Shown here in pieces: positions 37,278 to 45,522 of a DNA stretch of 64,000 nt; the first letter of the stretch is position 1, and every line of letters begins with the position of its first letter. Under the pieces are notes generated by a model. It was not told the origin of the DNA and did no database searches. It saw nothing but the letters and a program-made list of their open reading frames with translations. The DNA is from Deltaproteobacteria bacterium (GTDB lineage: Bacteria; Myxococcota; XYA12-FULL-58-9). The stretch is taken from NCBI GenBank assembly GCA_016218825.1, contig JACRCV010000118.1:62001-126000 (forward strand). Direction: 5' to 3'. Made by a program: the position numbers and the translations under genes.

Positions 37278-38422
37278 CTGAGCTTCAACGTCGCGAGGCC
37301 TACGAGCGCCAGCATGATGGAGACAACCCAGAAACGGACGATGATCTTGGGCTCGGGCCAGCCCTTGAGCTCGAAGTGATGGTGGATCGGCGCCATCTTG
37401 AAGATGCGCTTGCCGGTGAGCTTGAAGCTCGCCACCTGCAGGATGACGCTCAACGCCTCGGCGACGAAGACGCCGTGGACGATGACGCTCAGGAACTCGT
37501 TCTTGGTCAAGACCGCGATGGCGCCGAGCGCGCCGCCGAGCGCCAGCGAGCCGACGTCCCCCATGAAGACCGACGCCGGGAAGGTGTTGAACCACAGAAA
37601 GCCGATGCCGGCGCCGGCGATGCCGCCGCAGAGCACCGCGAGCTCGGCGGTGCCCTCGACGTGCGGGATGTTGAGGTACTGCGCGACGTTGAAGTCGACC
37701 CAGACGCCGTTGGTGTTGAAGACCAGCACCAAACCGGCGGCGTACGCCAAGACCGCGAAGGTCACGGCGCTGACGATCGTCGGACCGATCGCCAGCCCGT
37801 CGAGGCCGTCGGTGAGGTTCACCGCGTGCGAGGTCCCGAGGACCACGAGGAGCGCGAACGGCAGGTAGAGCCAACCGATGTCGGGGCTGAACCACTTCAC
37901 CGCGACGAACGGCACCGACAGCCGGGTGTCGAACACCGCGGCGACCCCGCCGATGGCGCCGTCCTTCAACAGCAGCAGGGCGCCGGCGACGAGCGCGAAC
38001 ACCAGCGTCTGGTAGAGGAGCTTCTTCTTGCCCGCGAGACCCTTGGAGTCGAGGTGCTTCACCTTGCGGTAGTCGTCGACGAAGCCGATGGCGCCGAAGC
38101 CGACGAGGATCGCCAGCACCGCCCAGACCGAGTGGTTGGCGAGATCGGCCCACAGCAGGGTCGACACCACGACCGCGATCAGGATGAAGAGGCCACCCAT
38201 CGTCGGCGTGCCGCGCTTCTTCTGGTGCTGCTCGGGCGTGTCCTCGCGCACGTTGCTGGCGCCGTTCTGGCGCTCGCGCAACAGCTCGATGAAGCGCGGG
38301 AACAGCCACAACGTCAGCACCAGCGCGGTGAGCGCCGCGCTCGGGATCCGGAAGCTCGGGTAGAGGAAGACGCGGAAGGGGCCGACCGTCTCTCGGAATG
38401 CGGTGAACAGGTGGTAGAACAT
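37274..38422 (-). CDS. mraY: Phospho-MurNAc-pentapeptide translocase
   Basis: This 382-residue integral membrane enzyme transfers phospho-MurNAc-pentapeptide to undecaprenyl phosphate to form lipid I. Motifs are KRGTPTMGG, FVDDYRKV with the catalytic Asp pair, NLTDGLDGLA and the cytoplasmic PIHHHFELKGWPE. There are about ten membrane segments. The start overlaps the murF stop by one base. Confidence 0.98.
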   Translation of the reverse strand: MFYHLFTAFRETVGPFRVFLYPSFRIPSAALTALVLTLWLFPRFIELLRERQNGASNVREDTPEQHQKKRGTPTMGGLFILIAVVVSTLLWADLANHSVWAVLAILVGFGAIGFVDDYRKVKHLDSKGLAGKKKLLYQTLVFALVAGALLLLKDGAIGGVAAVFDTRLSVPFVAVKWFSPDIGWLYLPFALLVVLGTSHAVNLTDGLDGLAIGPTIVSAVTFAVLAYAAGLVLVFNTNGVWVDFNVAQYLNIPHVEGTAELAVLCGGIAGAGIGFLWFNTFPASVFMGDVGSLALGGALGAIAVLTKNEFLSVIVHGVFVAEALSVILQVASFKLTGKRIFKMAPIHHHFELKGWPEPKIIVRFWVVSIMLALVGLATLKLR

Positions 38423-39837
38423 CAGGCACTACGTCCTTCCAGGTGCGCGACGACGCGCTCCATCCGCATGCCGCGCGAGCCCTTCACCAGGACCCAGTCG
38501 CCGGCCGTGAGCACGCGGTCGAGGGTCTGGCACAGCTCCGCGAGCGAGCCGCAGTGGCTGGCGTGTGCCCCCGCCTCGGTGGCGCCGCGGGCGATCTCGG
38601 CGGCGTGCTCGCCGACGGTCAGCACCAGGTGGACACCGGAGACCGCCGCGGCTTTGCCGACGCCGTAGTGGAGGGCCGGGGCGTCCGGCCCGAGCTCCAG
38701 CATGTCGGAGAGCACCGCGACCCGGCGGCCTTGGCTCAGCTGCGCCAGCGCCAGGAACGCCGCCTGCATCGACGCCGGGTTGGCGTTGTAGGTGTCGTCG
38801 ATCAGGTGGATGCCCTTGGCCTCGATGCGCACCGCCCGCAGCCGGCCGCCGGGCACGACGACGCCCCCGATCGCGGCCTGGATCTCGCCCGCCGTCAGCC
38901 CCAGCGCCAACGCCCCGGCCACCGCAGCGGCGGCGTTCATCGCGTTGTGGGCGCCGACGAGCGGGATCGTGAGCCGGCACGGCCGGCCGAGGACCTCCAG
39001 ATCGACGCTGCTGGTCTCTCCTCGCAGCCGCTGGCCGACGACGCGAACGTCCGCGGCCCGGCTGCTGCCGAAGGTCAGCCGCTTGCGCGCCCCGAGCAAC
39101 GGCACCGCCACCGCGGCCAGCACCGGATCGTCGGCGTTGACGACCGCCGTCGCCTCGGGCGACAACCCGGTGTACAGCTCCCCCTTGGCGCGGCCGACGT
39201 CGGCGACCGTACCGAGCCCCGACAGATGCGCCGGCCCGACGTTGGTGATCACGCCGACGGTGGGCGCGGCGATCTCGGTGAGGCGGGCGATCTCGCCCGG
39301 CGCGCTCATGCCCATCTCGAGCACCGCGGCCCACGCCGCGGTCGGCCAGGCGAGCATCGTCAGCGGCAGACCGACGAGGTTGTTGAGGTTACCGGTCGTC
39401 TTGTGCACCGGGCCGCGCGCCGACAGCGCGGCGTACAGCAGCTCCTTCGTGGTCGTCTTGCCGTTGGAGCCGGTGACCGCGACCAGCGGTCGCCCGATGC
39501 GCCGCCGCACCTCGCGGGCGATGTCGCCGAGCGCCGTGAGCGTGTCTCTCACCACCAGCCGCGGGACCGACACCGCGCCGAGGTCGGCGCTGCCGCGCTC
39601 GTCGACCAGCACCGCGCGCGCCCCGGCGTTGACCGCCGCGGCGACGAAGGCGTGGCCGTCGAAGCGCTCGCCCCGCAACGCCACGAACAGGGACGCGGGC
39701 GGTAGGGACCTGGTGTCGGTCCCTACCGCCTCGACGCTCACCGGGAGCGCCCCTCCGACAATCTGCGCCTCGGCGGCTCGCGCAAGCGCGCCGAGATCCC
39801 ATGCTGCCATCTTCCCTACTTTCTGCTCGGCCTTCAC
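38422..39837 (-). CDS. murF: UDP-MurNAc-tripeptide--D-Ala-D-Ala ligase
   Basis: This 471-residue Mur ligase adds the D-Ala-D-Ala dipeptide. The ATP loop is AVTGSNGKTTTKELL; other motifs are TNVGPAHLSGLGT and DDTYNANPASMQAAF. GTG 39837 overlaps the murE stop (GTGA); ATG 39810, nine codons later, fits the family N terminus better and is the alternative start. Confidence 0.96.
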   Translation of the reverse strand: MKAEQKVGKMAAWDLGALARAAEAQIVGGALPVSVEAVGTDTRSLPPASLFVALRGERFDGHAFVAAAVNAGARAVLVDERGSADLGAVSVPRLVVRDTLTALGDIAREVRRRIGRPLVAVTGSNGKTTTKELLYAALSARGPVHKTTGNLNNLVGLPLTMLAWPTAAWAAVLEMGMSAPGEIARLTEIAAPTVGVITNVGPAHLSGLGTVADVGRAKGELYTGLSPEATAVVNADDPVLAAVAVPLLGARKRLTFGSSRAADVRVVGQRLRGETSSVDLEVLGRPCRLTIPLVGAHNAMNAAAAVAGALALGLTAGEIQAAIGGVVVPGGRLRAVRIEAKGIHLIDDTYNANPASMQAAFLALAQLSQGRRVAVLSDMLELGPDAPALHYGVGKAAAVSGVHLVLTVGEHAAEIARGATEAGAHASHCGSLAELCQTLDRVLTAGDWVLVKGSRGMRMERVVAHLEGRSA

Positions 39838-41363
39838 CTCTTCTGGCGATTCGATTCCGGTTCTGGAGACGGTTGATAGCCGGCGGCCGCGAGCGCCCGC
39901 GCCGCGTGCACCCGGTCGTCGAAGGGACGCTTCGTCGTCCCCACCTGCTGATAGGTCTCGTGGCCCTTGCCGGCGATCAGCACCACGTCACCGGGGCGGG
40001 CGGCGCCGCCCCCGCGCTCGATGGCCTTGGCGCGATCCGCCTCGACCAGATAGCCCCGAGTCTCGACCCGGTCGCTCGTCGCCGCGCCGGCGCGATCGCA
40101 CCCGGCGACGATCGCGGCGAGGATCGCCTGCGGCGCTTCGCTGCGCGGATTGTCGCTCGTGACCACGGTCCAATCGGCGAGCCGCGCCGCGGTCTCGCCC
40201 ATGACCGGCCGCTTGTGCGGATCGCGATCGCCGCCGCACCCAAAGACGCAGATCAGCCGCCCCCGGCAGAGCTCGCGCACCGTAGCGAGCGCCTTGGCGA
40301 GCGCGTCGGGGGTGTGGGCGTAATCGACGAGCACCACCGGGCCGCCCGCGGCCGGCACCCGGTCCAGTCGCCCCGGGACCCGGGCGAGCGCCGCGACGCC
40401 GTCGCGGATGGCAGCGGCCGGGATCTTGAGGGCCACGGCGGCGGCGACCGCGCCGACCACGTTCGCGGCGTTGAAGCGCCCGACCAACGGCGAGTGGATC
40501 GACAGCGGCACGCCCCGGCAACGGACGTCCACGTCGATGCCGTCCGCCGACAGCCGCAGGTTGGTGACCCGCACCGAGGCGGCGGCGTTGTTCGCGAGGC
40601 TGAAGCCGAGGACTTGGTCGGCCGGCAGACCACCGGCGAGGCTCGCGACCTTCGGGTCGTCGAGGTTCAACACCGCGGCGCCGTCCGCCTTCAGCCGCTC
40701 GGTGAACAGGCGCGCCTTCGCTGCGAAGTAGCGCTCGAGATCACCATGGTAGTCGAGGTGATCGTGGGTGAGGTTGGTGAAGATGCCGACGTCGAAGTCG
40801 ACCCCGGCCACCCGCTCCTGCGCCAGGGCGTGCGAGCTCACCTCCATCGCCACCGCGCGGACACCGGCGTCGCGCATCGCGGCGAGCAGACGCAGCAGGT
40901 CCACCGACTCCGGCGTCGTCATCCCGGTCGCGGCGTCGTTGCCGGCGAAGCGGGTGCCGAGGGTGCCGATGATGCCGGGCCGCATCCCGGCCGCGGCCAA
41001 TACGCTCTCCAGCAGATGGACGGTGGTGGTCTTGCCGTTGGTGCCGGTCACGCCGACCGTCTGCATCGCCGCCGCCGGGTCGGCGAAGAAGCGCCGCCCG
41101 ATCTGGGCGAGGCTTTGGCGGCTGTTCGGCACCGCGATGGTGGTGGCGGAGCCGACGTCGACCGGCCGCTCGCAGAGCACCGCGACCGCGCCTTTGGCGA
41201 TCGCCGCCGGCACGTGCGCGTGGCCGTCCGCCTGGACGCCGACCAGCGCCGCGAACAGCGCGCCCGGCTCCACCCGGCGCGAGTCGTAGGCGAGCGACCG
41301 CACCTCGACGTCCGGTCCGGTGACCACCGCCTCGATGCCCTGTGTCAGCTCGCGCACCTTCAC
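39834..41363 (-). CDS. murE: UDP-MurNAc-dipeptide--meso-diaminopimelate ligase
   Basis: This 509-residue Mur ligase has the ATP loop VTGTNGKTTTVHLLE, MEVSSHAL and THDHLDYHG. The residue-specific motif DNPRSE indicates meso-diaminopimelate rather than lysine, which supports a Gram-negative-type wall. It starts at GTG 41363 with GAGG 5 nt upstream and lies 7 nt after ftsI. Confidence 0.97.
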   Translation of the reverse strand: MKVRELTQGIEAVVTGPDVEVRSLAYDSRRVEPGALFAALVGVQADGHAHVPAAIAKGAVAVLCERPVDVGSATTIAVPNSRQSLAQIGRRFFADPAAAMQTVGVTGTNGKTTTVHLLESVLAAAGMRPGIIGTLGTRFAGNDAATGMTTPESVDLLRLLAAMRDAGVRAVAMEVSSHALAQERVAGVDFDVGIFTNLTHDHLDYHGDLERYFAAKARLFTERLKADGAAVLNLDDPKVASLAGGLPADQVLGFSLANNAAASVRVTNLRLSADGIDVDVRCRGVPLSIHSPLVGRFNAANVVGAVAAAVALKIPAAAIRDGVAALARVPGRLDRVPAAGGPVVLVDYAHTPDALAKALATVRELCRGRLICVFGCGGDRDPHKRPVMGETAARLADWTVVTSDNPRSEAPQAILAAIVAGCDRAGAATSDRVETRGYLVEADRAKAIERGGGAARPGDVVLIAGKGHETYQQVGTTKRPFDDRVHAARALAAAGYQPSPEPESNRQKR

Positions 41364-41370
41364 CTTCGCC

Positions 41371-43350
41371 TCATTGGTTCGCCAGGTTCAGACGCAGGCG
41401 CAGACCGCCGGCGCGCGCCGCACCCGGCGACGGATCTTGGCTCACCACCCTGCCGCTGCCGACCATCTCCAGGTTCAACCCGGCGCCGAGCTGGGCATAG
41501 ACCCCCAGCACCTCGCGCGAGGTCATGCCCAAGAACGACGGCACCGTCCCGGGCGGCGCCACTTTCCGGCCGGCCGGAAGCGGCGGTCGGTTGTCGACCA
41601 GGGTGCTCTCGGCCGCGACCGGCGGCGCGACCGCTGCCGGCGGCGGGCCCGCCTGGCCCTCGGAGGGCACGACCCCGAGGAAACGCATCGTGCTCAGGCC
41701 GATCGACGCGAACACCGGCGCCGCGACCGCACCGCCGGTGTGGACGTCCTCGGGCTCGTCGATCGCGACCACGATGACCACCCGGGGCGCCTCGGCGGGG
41801 AGGTAGCCGGCGAACACCGCGACGTAGCGATCGGCGCTGTAGCCCCCGGCGACCGGATCCGGCTTCTGCGCCGTGCCGGTCTTGCCGGCGACCCGATAGC
41901 CGGGCACCCGCGCCAACAACCCGGTGCCGTCGGCGCTGACGACCTTCTCCAACATCCCGGTCACTCGCGCCGCGGTCTTCTCGGCAAGCACGCGCCGCTC
42001 GGCGCGCACCGGCGGCGTCTCCACGGCGCCGTCGGGACGCAACACCGCCTGGATCAGCGTCGGCGGCAGATAACGGCCGTCGGCCGCCAGGACGCGATAC
42101 GCGGCGCCGAGCTGCAGCGCGTTGACCGCGACTCCGTGACCGAACGAGATCGTCGCGGTCGACACCGTCGACCAGGTTTCGGCCGGGCGCAGCAGGCCTG
42201 CCACTTCGCCGGGGAGCTCGACACCGGAGCGCTCGCCGAAGCCGAAGGTCCGGAGCGCCGCGGCGAGGCGGTCCCGGCCGAGGTTGGCGCCGATCTTGGC
42301 GGCGCCGATGTTGGAGGACTTCGCGAGGATGTCGGCGACGCTCAGCCAGCCGTGCGGCTTGGTGTCGCGGATCGTGTGATCGGCGACGCGCATCGCCCCG
42401 TTCTCGCAGAAGAGGGTAGCGCCCGGCTCGATGGCGCGCGCCTCGAGGGCCGCGGCGACGACGATGGGCTTCAGCGACGACCCCGGCTCGAACAGGTCGG
42501 TCACCGCCCGGTTGCGGCGCGTCTGGGCGTCGCTCTGCGCCGCCTGGTTGGGATTGAACGCCGGCACCGTGGCCAGCGCCAGCACCTCGGCGGTGCCGAC
42601 GTCGAGCACCACCGCGATCCCGCCTTTGGCGTGCGCCGCGCGGACCCCCGCCTCGAGCTCGGTCTGGGTGCTGTGCTGCACCCGAAGATCGAGGGTCAGG
42701 CGCAGATCCGAGCCGTCGGTGCGGCGCTCCGGATCGACGCTCCCCTTCAGGACCGCCTTGCCGCGCGCGTCCCGTACCGTCGGCACGACCTGCGGCTCGC
42801 CGGCGAGATCCGGGTCGAAGATGCGCTCGATGCCCTCGAGGCCGTGACCGTCGACGCCGACGAACCCCAACAGGTGAGCGGCGACCTCGCGGTTCGGGTA
42901 GAAGCGGCGCGACTCCTTGGTGATGCCGACGCCGTCCTGGTGCAGCGCCGTGACCTGGGCGGCGATCTCCGGGGTCACCTGGCGCTTCAGCCACACGAAC
43001 AGCCGATCCCCGGCGAGCCGCTGATAGACCGAGTCGAGATCCAGACCGAGCACCGGCGCCAATCGCCGCGCCGCGGTGCGCGGATCGACGACCGCCGCCG
43101 GGTTCGCGAACACCGACGGCACGTCGACCGAGATCGCGAGCGGCTTGCCGTGACGATCGTAGACCTGGCCGCGACGCGCCGGCAGTCGCAGATCGCTCAG
43201 GTACTCGCCGCGCGCCAAGGCGGTGAGCGTGTCGTGCTCGAGAACCTGCAGCTGCACGGTCCGACCGACGACCAGCGCCAGGCCGGCGAACAGCACCACC
43301 GCGAGAAAGCGGCCGCGCGCGGCGAAGCGCCGCCGGTCGTGCCCGGTCAT
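41371..43350 (-). CDS. ftsI: Septal transpeptidase FtsI (PBP3-like) with PASTA domain
   Basis: This 659-residue class B penicillin-binding protein has a short cytoplasmic tail, one membrane segment (about 12-32), a dimerisation region (ARRGQVYDRHGKPLA) and the transpeptidase triad: SxxK in PGSSLKP near 290, SxN in AKSSNIG near 345 and KTG in AGKTGTAQK near 490. A single PASTA domain (TVPSFLGMTSREVLGVYAQL onward) ends the protein. PASTA is typical of Spo VD/Gram-positive PBPs and of deltaproteobacterial FtsI. It cross-links septal peptidoglycan made by FtsW. ATG 43350 overlaps ftsL (ATGA). Confidence 0.96.
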   Translation of the reverse strand: MTGHDRRRFAARGRFLAVVLFAGLALVVGRTVQLQVLEHDTLTALARGEYLSDLRLPARRGQVYDRHGKPLAISVDVPSVFANPAAVVDPRTAARRLAPVLGLDLDSVYQRLAGDRLFVWLKRQVTPEIAAQVTALHQDGVGITKESRRFYPNREVAAHLLGFVGVDGHGLEGIERIFDPDLAGEPQVVPTVRDARGKAVLKGSVDPERRTDGSDLRLTLDLRVQHSTQTELEAGVRAAHAKGGIAVVLDVGTAEVLALATVPAFNPNQAAQSDAQTRRNRAVTDLFEPGSSLKPIVVAAALEARAIEPGATLFCENGAMRVADHTIRDTKPHGWLSVADILAKSSNIGAAKIGANLGRDRLAAALRTFGFGERSGVELPGEVAGLLRPAETWSTVSTATISFGHGVAVNALQLGAAYRVLAADGRYLPPTLIQAVLRPDGAVETPPVRAERRVLAEKTAARVTGMLEKVVSADGTGLLARVPGYRVAGKTGTAQKPDPVAGGYSADRYVAVFAGYLPAEAPRVVIVVAIDEPEDVHTGGAVAAPVFASIGLSTMRFLGVVPSEGQAGPPPAAVAPPVAAESTLVDNRPPLPAGRKVAPPGTVPSFLGMTSREVLGVYAQLGAGLNLEMVGSGRVVSQDPSPGAARAGGLRLRLNLANQ

Positions 43351-43646
43351 CGCCGCTCCTTGGCGTCTTTGGCCGGCGACGCCGCGAGCACCTGCTCGGC
43401 GCCGGGTGGCACCAGGCCGAGCTTGACCGCCAGGCGGCTCAAGTGATCGAGCGACTTCTCCGACGCCAGCTCGACCTCGAGCTGCTGCCGCAGGCGCACC
43501 AGCTCGGTGCGCCGGCCCATCTCCTCCGACAGCTGGTAACCGGTCTGCACCGCGTCGTTGTGGACCCAAACCCGGAACAACCCGACCGCGACCAACAACA
43601 TCGCCAAAGACGCCCACATCAGCCTGCGCCCCAAACCCGTGAGCAT
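43347..43646 (-). CDS. ftsL: Cell division protein FtsL
   Basis: This 99-residue bitopic protein has a membrane segment (about residues 9-27) followed by a coiled coil (LSEEMGRRTELVRLRQQLEV), the normal FtsL layout and length. It forms a complex with FtsQ and FtsB/DivIC. ATG 43646 overlaps the rsmH stop by one base (TGATG). A longer in-frame reading to 43925 overlies rsmH and is rejected. Confidence 0.88.
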   Translation of the reverse strand: MLTGLGRRLMWASLAMLLVAVGLFRVWVHNDAVQTGYQLSEEMGRRTELVRLRQQLEVELASEKSLDHLSRLAVKLGLVPPGAEQVLAASPAKDAKERR

Positions 43647-44602
43647 CACGAGCCCCTCGGCAATCTTTGCGCGACGCGCATGCGCGCGCTCGCGGCGCGC
43701 GGATTCGACGCCGACTCTGCGACCGTGGGCCGGACGGCGCGCCCCCCCAGGAGCTTCAGGGTCGGGACGAGCCCGCAGCGACAGACAGGCAAGGCGGGAG
43801 GGCAGCGGCAGGGATTGGCGGCTCTGCGCAGCGCGCTCTTCACCGCGCGATCTTCGAGGGAGTGGAAGCTGATCACGATCACGACGCCGTTGTCGGCAAG
43901 GATCTGCGGCACCACGTCGAGCCACGATTGAATCTCCTCGAGCTCCTGGTTGACGTACATTCGCAGCGCTTGGAAGGTGCGGGTGGCGGGATCGAGCCCG
44001 TCCTTGCTCTTCGGCACCACGCGCCGCACCAGCGCCGCGAGCGCGTCGGTCGTCTGCGGCCGCGCCTCGTGGATGGCGCGCGCCACCCTGGTCGCGTAGC
44101 GCTCCTCGCCGAGGTCGCGGATGATGGCGGCGAGCGTCTGCAGGTCGAGCTCGCCCAAGAGCTCGGCCACCGGCCGCCCGGCGCTCGGATCCATCCGCAT
44201 GTCGAGCGGTGCGGCGCTCCTGAACGAGAAGCCGCGCGCCGGGTGATCGAGCTGGTGCGACGAGACCCCGAGATCGGCGAGCAGCAGATCCGCGGTCGAC
44301 AGGCCGCGGGCGCCCAACGTCTGCACGATCTCCGACAGCCGGCTGTGTGCGACCGCCGCCCGGGAGCCGAACGCCGCGAGCCGCGCCGACGCCGCCTGCA
44401 CCGCGGCCGGATCGCGGTCGAGCCCCAAGAGCTCCGCCTCTTTGAGCGCGGTGAGGAGCGCCGCCGCGTGCCCGCCGCCGCCGACCGTCGCGTCGACGAT
44501 GCGCCGCGGCCGGTGCGCCAGAGCGATGTCGACCACCTCGGCCTCGAGGACCGGCTTGTGGGCGAAGCCCGAGGCGTGCTCGTTCGGCACCAAGGTTCGC
44601 AT
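43646..44602 (-). CDS. rsmH: 16S rRNA (cytosine1402-N4)-methyltransferase
   Basis: This 318-residue SAM methyltransferase (MraW) modifies C1402 in the ribosomal P site. It has HKPVLEAEVVDIA at the N terminus, the SAM-binding DATVGGGGHAAALL, LLADLGVSSHQLD, FSFRSAAPLDMRMD, QALRMYVNQELEE and FHSLEDRAVK. ATG 44602 overlaps mraZ (TGATG). Confidence 0.97.
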   Translation of the reverse strand: MRTLVPNEHASGFAHKPVLEAEVVDIALAHRPRRIVDATVGGGGHAAALLTALKEAELLGLDRDPAAVQAASARLAAFGSRAAVAHSRLSEIVQTLGARGLSTADLLLADLGVSSHQLDHPARGFSFRSAAPLDMRMDPSAGRPVAELLGELDLQTLAAIIRDLGEERYATRVARAIHEARPQTTDALAALVRRVVPKSKDGLDPATRTFQALRMYVNQELEEIQSWLDVVPQILADNGVVIVISFHSLEDRAVKSALRRAANPCRCPPALPVCRCGLVPTLKLLGGRAVRPTVAESASNPRAASARMRVAQRLPRGS

Positions 44603-45078
44603 CAGAGGCCGTGCTCCGTGAGGGCGCGGGCGATGGCGTCGCGGTTCACCCGCGAGCTCAACGACTGCTCGGTCCACAGCTCTTTGGCCCAGATCTCGAT
44701 GGTCGTGACCATGCCGGCCCAGACCAGATCGCGGTTGAGCCCGGCGTACTCGCGCAGCATCGGCGGCAAGAGCAGCCGGCCGTGCCGGTCGACCGTGCAC
44801 TCGCTGGCGCCGGCGACGTAGATCCGCTTCAGCTGCACCACCGCCGGGTCGAACTGCGACAAGGCCGCGAGCTTGGTCTCGAACGCCTGCCACTCCGGGA
44901 GCGGATACGCGACCAGACACCGGTCGATGCCCGTGGTCACGATCAGGCGCGCCTCGCGCGCCTTCACCCCGTCGCCGTTCGCCTCCCGCTCCATGCGCGC
45001 CAGCACTTCGCGGAACCGCACCGGCAGGCTCGTTCGGCCCTTGGTGTCGACACTGTGCTCGAACAGCCCCCGAAACAC
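44602..45078 (-). CDS. mraZ: Transcriptional regulator MraZ
   Basis: This 158-residue protein has two AbrB/SpoVT-like DNA-binding halves: FRGLFEHSVDTKGRTSLPVRFRE at its start and ASECTVDRHGRLLLPPMLREYAGL in the second half, the DxxGR...P motif of MraZ. It forms a ring-shaped oligomer that binds repeats upstream of its own operon and usually represses dcw. It starts at GTG 45078 with GGAG 8 nt upstream. The binding array at 45099-45155 fits autoregulation. Confidence 0.95.
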   Translation of the reverse strand: MFRGLFEHSVDTKGRTSLPVRFREVLARMEREANGDGVKAREARLIVTTGIDRCLVAYPLPEWQAFETKLAALSQFDPAVVQLKRIYVAGASECTVDRHGRLLLPPMLREYAGLNRDLVWAGMVTTIEIWAKELWTEQSLSSRVNRDAIARALTEHGL

Positions 45079-45098
45079 TGTCGCGCTCCGTCCTTCTT

Positions 45099-45155
45099 GA
45101 TCCCGTTACGATCCGGGCCGATCAAACTTGATCCAACTCGATCCAATCTGATCCA
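45099..45155 (-). promoter_or_regulatory. Phased repeat array, probable MraZ boxes
   Basis: GATC occurs six times, at 45099, 45110, 45120, 45130, 45140 and 45150, nearly one per helical turn. On the minus strand the three promoter-proximal copies read TTGGATC, then TTTGATC, CCGGATC and CGGGATC. MraZ binds short TGG-rich repeats with a 10-bp period between promoter and mraZ; these lie just there. Confidence 0.75.
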
Positions 45156-45168
45156 AAATTTACCACCG

Positions 45169-45196
45169 AATTTACCCAAAGCCGGGTGCGAGTCAA
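45169..45196 (-). promoter_or_regulatory. Sigma-70-like promoter of the dcw operon
   Basis: On the minus strand TTGACT (45196-45191), a 16-bp spacer and TAAATT (45174-45169) precede the repeat array. It lies in unusually AT-rich sequence, about 90 bp upstream of mraZ. Confidence 0.65.
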
Positions 45197-45510
45197 GAGG
45201 TTTTGAGACTTTGTTTAACCAAAACATGAGGATGCATGGACGTGAGCATTGCTGGCCATCACAACAACACTCAACATGGATAGCCGCATCTATTCGGGAC
45301 GATACAGCAACAACACCGATGTTATTTATCAACTTATGTAAGGACTCGGCGGGCATCACGGCGGACTCCCGCGCGTACGGCGCACGATGGGTGTGGCGAC
45401 GACCGGGGGTGTTGCGCCCCTCGGGGTGAACGGTGGTGCCCCGGTGCACGGGCTCCGGGACGAAACGCCTGCGCACCGACATCGGCGCTCCGCTCGCGCC
45501 GGGTGCATGG
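45197..45510. other. AT-richer non-coding region between dcw and YfhO-like gene
   Basis: No supported gene lies here. The stretch 45197-45350 is clearly poorer in GC than any coding region of the window and may hold additional promoter or regulatory elements for mraZ. The part 45350-45510 is GC-rich and featureless to me. Confidence 0.5.
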
Positions 45511-45516
45511 TAGAGT
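45511..45516 (+). promoter_or_regulatory. -10 box candidate for the YfhO-like gene
   Basis: TAGAGT lies 6 nt before GTG 45523 with no ribosome-binding site between. No convincing -35 box is visible. Confidence 0.3.
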
Positions 45517-45522
45517 CCCCGC

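Noticed and set aside
45099-45155. GATC cluster as a replication origin or Dam/SeqA site
   Set aside because: No DnaA boxes, dnaA or AT-rich unwinding element are recognisable, and the position directly upstream of mraZ explains the array better.
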